A stretch of 64,000 bases of DNA from assembly GCA_024138025.1 (NCBI GenBank), contig JAMXBD010000114.1, forward strand, positions 868,001-932,000, written 5' to 3'. A program made the translations under genes and the position numbers. Position 1 is the first letter of the stretch. Every line of letters starts with the position of its first letter. This DNA is from Combretum micranthum (lineage: Eukaryota; Streptophyta; Magnoliopsida; Myrtales; Combretaceae). Shown here in pieces: positions 23,450 through 35,000 of this stretch. A model generated the notes under the pieces. It saw nothing but the letters and a program-made list of their open reading frames with translations, did not search any database and was not told the DNA's origin.

Positions 23450-24440
23450 GGAGGTACTTATGGGAATAATAACAACGTAATAAGAGCAAATGTTACAACA
23501 TTATGTCTAATTTAATGGGTTAGAAGATGAGGATCCAAACACCAACCTCTAATAGTTCCTAGAAATATGTGATACCTTCAAGATAAATGGAGCTGATGGT
23601 GTCATCCATCGTTGGTTATTCCCATTCTCAGGAATAATGCTAGAAAGTGGTTGAATAGTTTTACTAGGCGATTTATCACAACATGGCAACAAACGACCAA
23701 ATAGTTTACTAGGAAATACTTCCCAGCCTTTAGGGCTACCAAGCTTAGGTTTAATATTACTTTATTCCACCAACTTGACTCTGAGACTTTGTATGAGGTG
23801 TATGAGAGGTGGAAGGAATTACTAAGCAAGTGTCCTCACCTTGGTTTGACTGAATGGACCTAAGTCTAAACTTTTTATAATGATTTAAATTATGAAACCA
23901 GACAACCGATAGACGTTGCAGTAGAGGGGGAGTCTAAACAATAAGTCACATGAGGAGTGTTTATAGTTATTTGAGGATATGTCTAACAACTACTATCAAT
24001 GGTCATCTACCCAAGCTAAGAAAGAGAGGCCTACCGGTGTATTTGAATTAGACGTTGTTACATTTAGTAACACTTACAACACTGGTTGGAAGAACCACCC
24101 AAACTTTAGGTGGAGCAACAACAACAATTTCCAAAATCCCAAGTTTCCTCCACCTCGTTTTCAAAAGCCACAAATCTAGGGTCTATGATCAAATGTGTCT
24201 TATGGGAAGCAAAGTACTTTGGAGGAGCTAATCCGACAATTCATTAATGCTTCCAAGGCTAGACAGTTAGGAATTGACATAATATTGAGAAATCATTCTA
24301 CTATCATCCACAATTTAAAAATACAATTGAGCCAAATTTCCAAAGCTTCTATTGGAAAGACTAGAAAGCTTGCCAAGAAACACTGAAGCTAACCCTAGGG
24401 ACCAAGTAAAGAATTGAAGGATTGATGATGACTCTCATAT
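23450..24440 (+). pseudogene. Athila-like Ty3/gypsy gag remnant
   Basis: Reading across frames gives the hallmarks of the plant Athila gag: FLEICDTFKINGADG, a WLFPFS block, ARKWLNSFTRRFITTW, KYFPAFRATKLRFNIT, SETLYEVYERWKELLSKCPH, TFYNDLNYETRQPIDVAV, then EDMSNNYYQWSS, GWKNHPNFRWSNNN and a tail reading LPRNTEANPRDQVK. The frame changes several times and stops interrupt it (for example at 23648 and 24177). Gag would form the particle coat. No protease or pol follows: recognisable coding ends near 24440, so the element was deleted or was a non-autonomous derivative. Confidence 0.8.
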
Positions 24441-24656
24441 CAAAGACCTTTGTTTTGTTTTTCTTTTGGATTAGTTTGTTTTTATTATTTTTGAAATTTG
24501 GGTTGTAAATATTTTTAAGGACTAGGTTATTGTTGTTATGTTTTTGGGATGATTTGAGCTGATTATGAATGACTTTGATGATGTTTTGAACTTAATTGAA
24601 TGAGTTAATGAAAGTTTCGAATGAAATTTTCGTGATTGTTGAATGTTGGGACAAAT

Positions 24657-25430
24657 TGTTGTGTATCCCTCCTATATGGATTATTATTATTATTATTAAA
24701 AAAAAAATGGAATAGCCAAGTTGGCTACGTAAAGCAGCCCATGAAGCCAGAGAATTCTTGAAGAATTCTCGTGAATTCCAGTCAGAATTCAAACCGATTT
24801 GACCAGGAGCTTGATAACCATTGCTTTGTTGCCAAGAAAATCAATCGGTTTAAAACCGATTTCGCCGAAATGCCAGCCAGATTTTAAAGGAGCAAAGCTA
24901 TTTTTCTTTGAAGAATTTCCAGCCAGCTAGCTTCAGGAAATTTCAGTCGGAATATAAACCGACTTTGGGAAACGTAAGGCAAGAAAATCTTGCCTATAAA
25001 TAACCAATGCATGGACACCTCCCAATGTGTGCTCCATTTGCAAATCAATCTCTCCCAGCGTAAATTGTGTGTGTATGTCCTTTGTGTGCCAAAGCAAAAA
25101 GTTCTGCTTTGAAGAAAATTTGTCTAGAGAGAGATATAATTTATAGTGAGTGATAAAATAGTGAGGATATTTTTGGGGTATTTGGGAAACACTTGTGAGC
25201 CACTATTTTAGATTTATCTCATTATTTGTATTGTATCTCTCTTGTAAGCCTACTATTGTTATAGTAGAAGAAATTTTCGGAGTTGATCCCGTGGACGTAG
25301 CCTATTTAAAGGGTGAACCACGTTAAATTTCTGGTGCCATATTATTTATTTTAGTTGCTTTGCTAGTACTTTATTTATCAGTTATCCACCTCGTGATTAT
25401 TATTTCTGCTACGCCGGTATATTCCCAACA
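24657..25430 (+). repeat. 5' LTR of the copia element
   Basis: Bounded by TGTTGTGTATCC and TATATTCCCAACA. Its U3 carries three dyads with CGG/CCG arms (24782-24798, 24843-24861, 24946-24963). A TATA box TATAAATA lies at 24995-25002, which would start transcription around 25030. Confidence 0.95.
24995..25002 (+). promoter_or_regulatory. TATA box in the copia 5' LTR
   Basis: TATAAATA follows a GCAAGAAAATCTTGC palindrome and is conserved in the 3' LTR at 29874-29881. Confidence 0.7.
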
Positions 25431-25432
25431 AC

Positions 25433-25444
25433 TGGTATCAGAGC
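25433..25444 (+). other. Copia primer binding site
   Basis: TGGTATCAGAGC, a perfect complement of the initiator tRNA-Met 3' end, lies 2 bp after the 5' LTR. Confidence 0.95.
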
Positions 25445-25538
25445 AAGGTTTGAGTGAATATATCTACTTATCGTATGCTCTGTGGTATGCTCTGTGGTTG
25501 CCACTAATAAGTTAGATTATTATTCATTCATTTAAATC

Positions 25539-28500
25539 ATGGAGGCGAGGACGAGCAAAATGATAAATTTAAATGGCACAAATTATCACATATGGAGAAG
25601 TAAGATGAAGGACCTCTTGTTCGTGACAAAGATGCATTTGCCGGTGTTTGGTACTACTAAACCCGAGGACAAGACAGACGAGGAATGGGGAGTTTGAGCA
25701 TGAGCAAGTATGTGGATTTATTCGACAATTTGTCGAAGACAATGTGTATAATCACATTTGTAATGAGACTCATGCAAGAACTCTATGGAACAAATTAGAG
25801 GAGTTGTATGCTTCTAAAACCGGCAACAACAAATTGTTTTACTTGACAAAGTTGCTCCAGATGAAGTATCGGGAAGTACGTCAATGGCAGATCACTTGAA
25901 TGATTTCAAGGGATTGTGGAGCAATTGTCAAGAATGGTATAATTTTGACAATGAAGTACTCGCTCTCTTAATTCTAGCATCCTTACCAGAGTCCTGGGAG
26001 ACTTTAAAGATTTCACTTACAAATTCTGCACCAAACGGTATAGTAAATATGGAATTTGTTAAACGTGGAGTCTTGAATGAAGAAATGAGACGAAGAACAC
26101 AAGGGTCTTCTTCATCAAAGGAAGAAGTCTTTGTTGCAGAATCCAGGGGAAGGAGTCAGTCTGAGGTCCAAGATCAAAGGACAAGAGTAGAGGAAAGTCA
26201 AATAAATATGCCAATGTTGAGTGCCATTACTGCAAGAAAAAGGGTCATATAAAGAAGTTTTGCCGGAAGTTTAAGCAAGATCAAAAGAAGAACAAAGGTA
26301 AAGAACAAAGGAAAGATGACAGCAGTGATGATGATCAAGGGAATGTTGTCGAGGAGTTTAACCTTGTCTATGATGATGATGATATGGTAAATCTTGCGGT
26401 CCATGAGACAAGCTGGGTGATCGATAGTGGAGCTACCATTCATGCTACATCTCGAAGAGAATTCTTCTCATCTTACACACCAGGCAATTTTGGTGTTTTG
26501 AGAATGGGAAATGAGAATTTTTCAAAAATTGCAGGTAAAGGAGATGTGTATTTGGAGACAGAGAATGGTACACGATTAATCCTAAAGGATGTAAGGCATA
26601 TTCCAGATATGCGTTTGAATCTGATTTCTACTAGTAGGTTGGATGTTGAAGGTTTCTGCAATACCTTCTATGATGGAAAATGGAAACTTACCAAAGGTTC
26701 TTTGGTAGTAGCTAGAGGGAAGCAATTCTTTAAACTGTATTTTATGAAAGCAAAGCTCTCCCAAGATGCAGTGAATGCAGTGGAGAATGATAATACAGTT
26801 GAGTTATGGCATAAACGTCTAGGTCATTTGAGTGAGAAAAGTATGACTCGTTTGGCTAGAAAGAATGTGTTACCTGGATTGGATCAAGTTCATTTGAAGA
26901 AGTGTGCTGATTGTCTGGCAGGAAAGCAAAACAGGGTTGCTTTCAAAGTTCCCTTCCTTCTAGAATGAAGAATGTACTAGATTTAGTACACTCAGACTTA
27001 TGTGGGCCAATGACAAAGTCACTTGGTGGTGCTCAGTATTTTGTGACTTTCATTGATGATCATTCTAGAAAGATGTGGGTGTACCTTTTGAAGTCTAAAG
27101 ATCAGGTATTGGATGCCTTCAAGCAATTTTTGTCTCTAGTTGAGAGGCAAACCGGCAAGAAGTTGAAGTGCATTCGAACAGACAATGGTGGAGAGTACAC
27201 TGGACCATTTCATGCTTACTGTAATGAGCATGGTATTCGACATCAAACAACACCTCCAAAGACACCGCAGTTAAATGGCTTGGCTGAGAGGATGAATAGG
27301 ACTTTGATGGAGAGAGTTAGATGCCTACTCTCACATGCAAAGTTGCCAAATGCGTTTTGGGGTGAAGCCATATTGACAGCAGTTCATGTATTGAACCTTT
27401 CACCATGTGTTCCTCTACAGTTTGATACTCCTGAAAGAGTATGGTCAGGAAAGGATGTTTCTTATGATCATTTGCGTGTGTTTGGTTGTAAAGCCTTTGT
27501 GCATATTCCAAAAGATGAGAGGTCGAAACTTGATGTCAAGACAAGACAATGTGTGTTTATTGGCTATGGTCAAGATCAGTTTGGCTATAGGTTTTATGAT
27601 CCAGTTCAGAAGAAGCTTATGAGAAGCCGTGATGCGGTGTTCATTGAAATGAGACCATTAAGGATATAGAGAAGGCTCATAAAGATGCTTCCAGGTCTAG
27701 CAGCAGTACAACAGACCTAGAAATGATACCTCCAACAATGGTGCCAAGAGAGGTTGGAGATGAAATACAGAATGACCAGCCTGAGACAGGTGATACAGAT
27801 GCTCCCATTGGGTTTCCATCAGATGATTCTGATGATGATGATGGTGTTCATGATCAACCACCAGCTCCAATGGGTTCTCCAGAATTGAGGAGATCTACTA
27901 GAGTTAGACAACCTTCTACTAGATATCCTACAAATCAGTATGTGTTACTGACTGACGGGGGAGAACCAGAAGACTTTGCGAAGCAATGGATGATGAACAC
28001 AAAAGGAAGTGGATTGAGGCTATGCAAGATGAAATGAAATCCTTGCATAAGAATGAAACTTTTGAGCTGGTGAAGTTACCAAAAGGTAAGAGGGCTTTGA
28101 AAAACAAGTGGGTGTTCAAGATAAAGCATGATGAACACAGTTCTCAACCACGATTCAAAGCCAGATTAGTTGTAAGGATTTAGCCAAAGGAAAGGATTGA
28201 CTTTGATGAGATATTTTCACCAGTAGTGAAAATGACATCCATTCGAACAGTGCTAGGGTTAGCAGCAAGTCTTGACCTGGAGGTCGAGCAGATGGATGTG
28301 AAGACTGCCTTCCTTCATGGTGATTTGGAGGAAGAGATATACATGGAGCAGCCAGAGGGTTTTGTAGTAAAAGGAAAAGAGGATTATGTTTGCAAGTTGA
28401 AGAAAAGCTTGTATGGCTTGAAACAGGCACCAAGACAGTGGTATAAGAAGTTTGAGTCGGTTATGGGGGAGCAAGGCTACAAGAAGACTACTTCAGATCA

Positions 28501-29414
28501 CTGTGTTTTTGTGCAGAAATTCTCTGATGATGATTTTATTATTCTATTGCTCTATGTGGATGATATGTTAGTTGTTGGCCAGAATATTTCCAGGATTAAC
28601 AACCTGAAGAAGCAGTTGAGTAAGTCTTTGCTATGAAAGACTTAGGGCCAGCAACACAAATTCTTGGCATGAGGATAACAAGAGATAGGGATGCCAAGAA
28701 ATTATGGTTGTCTCAAGAGAAGTACATTGAGAAAGTACTTCAAAGGTTCAATATGGACAAAGCTAAAGCGGTTAGTTGTCCTCTTGCTAATCACTTTAGA
28801 TTGAGTTCCAAACAGTGCCCTTCTACTGAGAAAGAGAAGGAGGAGATGGACAGGGTTCCATATGCTTCAGCAGTTGGAAGTTTGATGTATGCTATGGTAT
28901 GTACACGGCCAGATATTGCTCACTCAGTTGGAGTAGTGAGCCGGTTCCTTTCAAATCCTGGAAAGGAACACTGGGCTGCAGTGAAATGGATATTTAGATA
29001 TCTACGTGGTACCTCCAAAATGTGCTTGTGTTTTGGAGATGAAAAACCTGTGTTGGTGGGCTACACAGATGCAGATATGGCTGGCGATGTTGACTCAAGA
29101 AAGTCTACATCAGGATACTTGATTTCATTTGCAGGGGAGCTGTGTCATGGCAGTCCAGATTACAGAAATGTGTTGCACTCTCAACAACTGAAGCAGTTTA
29201 GTTTATTGCAGCAACCGAAGCTTGCAAAGAGTTGCTATGGATGAAAAAGTTCTTAAATGAACTTGGTTTTCACCAAGAGAAATATGAGCTATTTTGTGAC
29301 AGTCAAAGTGCAATTCACCTTGGGAAGAATTCCTCCTTTCATTCTAGATCAAAACATATTGATGTGAGATATCACTGGATTAGGGATGTATTGGAGAAGA
29401 AGCTATTAGCTTGA
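25539..29414 (+). pseudogene. Copia gag-pol polyprotein, frameshifted
   Basis: The start [19 protein letters not shown] is typical of copia gag. In order follow: gag to about 26190; a CCHC zinc knuckle CHYCKKKGHIKKFC (about 26220-26265); protease around WVIDSGATIHA (26413), with Gly-Ala where many relatives have Thr-Ala; GAG-pre-integrase LWHKRLGHLSEKSM; integrase core (HSDLCGPM, FIDDHSRKMWVYLLK, RTDNGGEYTG, NGLAERMNRT); reverse transcriptase with VEQMDVKTAFLHGDLEEEIY, SLYGLKQAPRQW and an intact YVDD box near 28552; RNase H with GYTDADMAGD and a terminal SKHIDVRYHWIRD. About nine frame changes break it (near 25690, 25880, 26200, 26945, 27645, 27975, 28180, 28634, 29130), nearly all explainable by one-base indels. 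Otherwise the protein is well preserved. Confidence 0.92.
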
Positions 29415-29520
29415 AAAGATCCATACTGATGAAAATGGATCAGATATGTTGACAAGGTTCTTCCAAGAGACAATTTGAATACTGTCGATTAGCAGCTGGA
29501 TTGGTGGACTCTCCATATAG

Positions 29521-29536
29521 TCGGGAGGGGGAGAAT
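29521..29536 (+). other. Copia polypurine tract
   Basis: GGGAGGGGGAGA directly before the 3' LTR start at 29537. Confidence 0.88.
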
Positions 29537-30303
29537 TGTTGTGTATCCCTCCTATATGGATTATTATTATTATATTAAAAAAAAAAATGAATAGCCAAGT
29601 TGGCTAGTAAAGCAGCCATGAAGCAGAGAATTCTTGAAGAATTCTCGTGAATTCCAGTCGGAATTCAAACCGACTTTGACCAGGAGCTTGATAACCATTG
29701 CTTTGTTGCCAAGAAAATCATAATCGGTTAAAACCGATTTCGCGAAATGCCAGCCAGATTTTAAAGGAGCAAAGCTATTTTTCTTTGAAGAATTTCCAGC
29801 CAGCTAGCTTCAGGAAATTTCCAGTCGGAATATAAACCGACTTTGGGAAACGTTAAGGCAAGAAAATCTTGCCTATAAATAACCAATGCATGGACCACCT
29901 CCCAAGTGTGCTTCCATTTGCAATCAATCTCTCCAGCGTAAATTGTGTGTGTATGTCTTTGTTGCCAAAGCAAAAAGTTTGCTTTTGAAGAAAATTTGTC
30001 TAGAGAGAGTATAATTTATAGTGAGTGATACAAATAGTGAGGATATTTTGGGGTTTTGGAAACACTTGTGAGCCACTATTTTAGATTTATCTCAATTTAT
30101 TTGTATGTATCTCTCTTGTAAGCCTACTATTGTTTATAGTTAGAAGAATTTTTTGGAGTTTGATCCGTGGACGTAGCTATTTAAAGGGTGAACCAGTTAA
30201 ATTTCTGATGCCATATTATTTATTTTAGTTGCTTTGCTAGTACTTTATTTATCAGTTATCCGCCTGTGATTATTATTTCCGCTACGCCGGTATATTCCCA
30301 ACA
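29537..30303 (+). repeat. 3' LTR of the copia element
   Basis: Partner of 24657-25430, same TGTTG...CAACA ends. Its first dyad is perfect (GTCGG-N8-CCGAC, 29657-29674), where the 5' LTR has one substitution and one arm change. The TSD CAAAT follows. Confidence 0.95.
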
Positions 30304-31137
30304 CAAATTGCACCCACGGAATGTTCCTATAATTCAATCTGTGCCTAATAGATGTTTTTCATGTATCCAATCTACCAGATAAAATTGACCACGATTGTAC
30401 CCGCGATTGATATCGCATTCTGAACCGCACCCGCGATTGGGCAATCCTAATGCATGTTCGCAAACTGTACTCTGCCCAGTTTCAACTGCGCTTTGATTTG
30501 CGGTCGTGATTGTTTACACTTATAATATTGATCGTTTGGGCAGATTTAGCCGCGTCATCATTCGCACCCACGAATGTGCTTATAATCTAACAAGTTTGCT
30601 CGCAGGTTTAAACACGCCAATCACGTGAATTTCCCGAAGTGTAAGCAAGGTGAAACTTGCGACATCTGTGAATTTCTCTTGACAAATTTCTAAAGGTAAT
30701 TATGCTTCCTCTGAAAGCAAAGTCCTATTACAAAGAGCATCCAACACCAGCAGCGATCCTGGCCGGCATGGCTCTTCAATTCGAAACATCTACCCTTAAA
30801 GAAATTCAGCATCTAGGAAAACAATTTTCCCACTTCCAGCTCCACACGGTTGGTTCCTTGCATTAAATCGATGCGAGCGTATAATGGAGTTAGTGGTACA
30901 TTCACTACATGAAACTAATCAAAGAATGTTCACGGACGTTTCTTCCTTAAGGCTACCATTTATACCATATACTTATATACATACCATAGACAAGGATTGG
31001 CCAGCAATTTATGGCGGCAAGCGAACAGATAATAGATAATTGTGATGAGTTGTGTATTTCCTATTTGTTAACAGGGCTATGTCTGGCATTCGCACCCAAA
31101 AGCAGGCCAAACAGCTGCACATCTGTTCTGCTGAGGA
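30304..31137. other. Flank between the copia element and the NAD synthetase pseudogene
   Basis: Continues the DNA into which copia inserted, probably 3' sequence of the Athila-like element. It has several similar CGCACCCRCGA-type strings (30309-30620), which repeat irregularly. A small frame at about 30702-30870 is of unknown nature. No 3' LTR was identified. Confidence 0.4.
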
Positions 31138-31504
31138 TCAAATACCGGCTTTTGGATCCCCCGAGCCAACTGCCACTACTCCCATTCCTGTGCCAAAATC
31201 TGCAATGGCTCCATCTTTACCTTGGTCTTTTGTTTCTCTAATGGCAATCTGGTCACCGTTTAAGACTTTGACAAGTTCATCAATTTTGCGGAATTGGTAT
31301 GACCATCTTGCATTGTAGAGGAATTGGCGAAGATCAAACCTATTATACTCTGGTGAATAACTCTGCAAGAAATAAAATTTAGCTCTTCTAATCTGAATAT
31401 ATACATATACTTGTAAAACTTAAAGCTAATAGCATCTGCAAATTTCATCCTCAAAGTTGACATACCTTAGCATGATAAGAAGATGTCAGTAAGGTTGTTT
31501 TATG

Positions 31505-32069
31505 TAGGATTGCAAACAAGCTGAGTTACTCGTAAACTACTCGAGTTTGGCTTGCTTCAGACTCGGCTTAGCTTGAGCTCAACTAGTAAATGAGCCAAAC
31601 CCGAGCCCAAAATAAAGCCCGTTTATCTAAATGAACCAAGCTCGAGCTTTAATTTAAGATCCAAAGCCAGCTTATGAACAGGCTCGCAACTAGACTGGTT
31701 AGCATACTTGTTAATAAGCTCGTTAGCAGATTTGAGAATTTTTATATGCATGATATATTATCTACATAATAAAAACAATAAAAAATAATTTTTATTGTAT
31801 AATTAATATATATATATATTATAGTAACACTTATATATTATATTTTAGATTTGGTTATCTAAATGAGTTGAACATGAACTTAAATTTTAAGCTCGATAAA
31901 AAAGCCGTTAGGCTCGATAAAAAATTAGCAAAGCTCGGCTCATTTATGGCCTCAATTTCAAGCTCGATAGAAAGCTCAGCTCAAGCTCAAGCTCAAGTTC
32001 AAGCATGCTAAATTTTAAACAAGCTGAGCCTGAGCCTTAAAAGCTGAACTCGGCTCGGTTGCGGCTCTA
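31505..32069. mobile_element. hAT-like MITE inside exon 12 of the NAD synthetase pseudogene
   Basis: 565 bp with imperfect terminal inverted repeats (TAGGATTGCAAAC at the left; TAGAGCCGCAACC read from the right) and a perfect 8-bp target-site duplication GTTTTATG (31497-31504, 32070-32077). Its ends are rich in GAGCTCGAGC-like strings common in plant hAT-derived MITEs. Removing the element and one TSD restores a continuous alignment across the HK-T codons of exon 12, so it landed in coding sequence. It has no transposase. Confidence 0.92.
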
Positions 32070-35000
32070 GTTTTATGTCAGTTGATGGAATAGTCCATAA
32101 AGAGATACTTTACTTTCTCAGCCACCTCTGCTGGTGTCAATTTGGTTCTCCCATCTGTAACAGAGATTCTGTAACAAAACCCACATAGACTGAATAAATG
32201 GGTCAGAAAAGAGCAGCATCATGCAATTTGCACAGGACAAGATTGAGAGGTCCACCGACAAAGTCCAATTTGAGGCCATACAAGCATATTCTAGCAAAAA
32301 TGATATAAATGGATACTAAAATCTGACAAAGTTCAGTCTCATGAATAGGCGGCTTTGCAGCAATTATCATTGTTGGATATTGGTTCAAAGGAAGAAGTTT
32401 CATCACTTTTAAAAAAATTCCAAGCATGCAAATCAAAGCCAGAATTTTCCACAGCCCAGCATGAGGCCATTGCTGAAAACTGTCCTGTCCATTATGTTGG
32501 ACCGGCCCCCCACCAACAGCTCTATGATCCAGAGGACCACCCACGTCTTGTAAACAAATGGAAGCAAACCCGATCCCACAACTAAATTTTGATTAAGATC
32601 AATGAACCCATATAGGTAAAAATGAGAAGTTCTATTGACAAACTTGAACATGGTCACTGGTCCAGATCGGAATGTTTTCCGTAATCTTCCAAAGACTGAA
32701 AGTTCTTCATTTTCATGCCCATATCAACCTCATCTAGCTGGATCACAAGGAAGACTCTGTTAAACTAGCATTATCTTCATCCATTTTTTTCCTTTTTAAC
32801 TCTATATAGGCAAAACAATTTCAGAAACATAAGATAAAAAGAATCCCATCATATAATACATTGAAAAGCCTAAAAAGTCATGAAAGATTGTGTCATGTAT
32901 AACATAAACATGACCTGCAAAGTTGACCTTCCCACCGATACAGATCTGGGAAACAGAATCCAAAACTAAGATTCAGGTGATCAAGCTAAATAAAACCTGG
33001 CTGTAATTGGAACGTATAAGCAGTAGGGGCAGCTGCTTCAATCTCTACCAAGGATGCATAACCAAGATGTTTGGCAGCCCACAGCAGAAATGCACCAAGT
33101 TCCTGCTTGCTTATACTTCCGATTGGATTGATATCTGCTGAGCTACAATCATACTGCAAGAAGGGTAGCAGTGATAGTTAAAAATTACATTAAGAATCTC
33201 AGGCCATGAAGAGTATTGGCATAAAAAATCCTAATGATGCAACCATGACAAGAGAATTGACATGAACACATGCTGTCGTCATCCAGGGATGCATCTAGGA
33301 GATACATGCACATACCTTTTTTAGATAACCTCACAATGCTTCATCTACATTGGAGCTACCCAAAACAAGATAAAATCATGATTTAATTGTGGACCCAAGG
33401 CAAAAGAGATGCTAGCATAAAAGCCAGCACCATTCTTATTCTAGCTTGAATATTTTGCAATCCCAGATTCTCAATATTTGAGCCCCCATCAACCTGTAAC
33501 ACCATGGCAAGCAGTTAAACTCTATGAAGTAAATGCAAGAAACTTGTACATTTATGAAGTGATCGAAAAGCTAACACGTTTTAAAATTCCTATAATTTTA
33601 CTATGTTAGAGGGGAAAAGGACTATCTAGTGCATTTATAAAGAAAAGTTGCCAAAGGGGAGTGTCACAAAATGTAAATATTTTGAAGTTTTCTAGCAACC
33701 AGCATGATATCTAAACTCTGACTGACAATTTATCTAGAGAAGGGGAAAAAACACAAAAAGTTAGAATGTATTAATAACAAGTGATGTGGTGCTTTTGCAA
33801 AACATCTAAGCAGATGCCAAGAGTAATCAAATGACAAAAGCAAGAAGCATGTCAAGATATCATCAAGAAATCAGATACACTTGATAAAACTGAACCAAGG
33901 TTATGGCTCAAACGCCAAAGAATTGATGACATGATAAGTAATTCCATAAAAGATGTAAGAAGTATAGAGCAAGGCGATGGTTTACTAATTTTAAGGATAC
34001 ACACAGACACTTCCATACATAACGCAAGATAATGAATCTCTATTCTTGCTTACCTTATAATGTGGTTGCTTTCCGATAAGCTTCTCGAACAGTGAAAGCA
34101 GTGCAGATACAACACCATTATATGAACATCAAGGTGCCATGAGCCAGTTTCATTAGCTAGCAACTTTGCCCGTGATCTAGTGGCCTTGGAGCTGAAATTT
34201 AATAGACCCTGTTAATCGAATCAATTAATATTATGATTGAAATAAGAAATGCTATAGACATATTCTGTTTTTCTTTTATAGTCCTTTGCCCTTCAAATGC
34301 ATGTAAAACCATACCAATTTTTACACTAGAGTAAGAGCTGAAATCATAAACAAGAACCTTAAAAAGCAGAAACTTATTCAGCTGAGAAGCATCTTAAAAC
34401 AGTGTTTAAAACATAGACTTATGAATCGAATTGCAATCCTCTGTGAGAAGAGTGCTTACATCACATGAGCTAAAGCCCTAGATTCAACTCTTTAAATGAT
34501 ATTTACAGATGACAAGCATATAACTGCGAGACATACCTATTTTCAGATCCCATGTAGACAATGTAAAATATGTGTTTTGCAAATTCTTTGCTATCGGTTG
34601 GAAAGAGACCATCGGTGTACTGTCCAATATGTACAGCATCAGATTTGACTTGTTCATCACCATTTGCAATTTCTGCATCCACCAAAGAAGCCTTCAGAGA
34701 CATTGATCCCAAAATTTAGAGAGTTTTGACGGAAAGAATATAACCAACTTCAGCAAAAATCTATACAAGGAAGAGAACATTCAAATGGTCCTAAAGCAAA
34801 TTACCTTCCCAGACCTAATGAAGCCACCATAGCAAAAACCATAATGATACATTTCTACAACTGTGTGAAAAATATGCCAGCTTTTTTAGAATTTCACCTT
34901 TTACAACAAGTTGGCACAGGCATCAAACTATTGCAGCTACGGATGAGCAATCCTCCAGAGAGGGGAAGCAGAAATTCAGATGCTCCACTTCTCCTTAGAT

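Larger units (their letters stand above)
24657..30303 (+). mobile_element. Ty1/copia retrotransposon (Tnt1/Tork-like), complete structure
   Basis: A 5647-bp element flanked by a perfect target-site duplication CAAAT (24652-24656 and 30304-30308). It comprises a 774-bp 5' LTR, a tRNA-iMet PBS, gag-pol in copia order (gag, protease, integrase, reverse transcriptase, RNase H), a PPT and a 767-bp 3' LTR. Both LTRs begin TGTTG and end CAACA. Protein blocks are closest, from memory of the family, to tobacco Tnt1-type elements of the Tork lineage. It landed downstream of the Athila-like gag remnant. The LTRs differ mainly by single-base indels, which points to a recent insertion and/or consensus errors. 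Confidence 0.96.

Noticed and set aside
24740..24775. Heat-shock element in the copia LTR (GAATTCTTGAAGAATTC)
   Set aside because: Only two NGAAN-type units are correctly spaced; the third is shifted by one base, so it is not a proper HSE.
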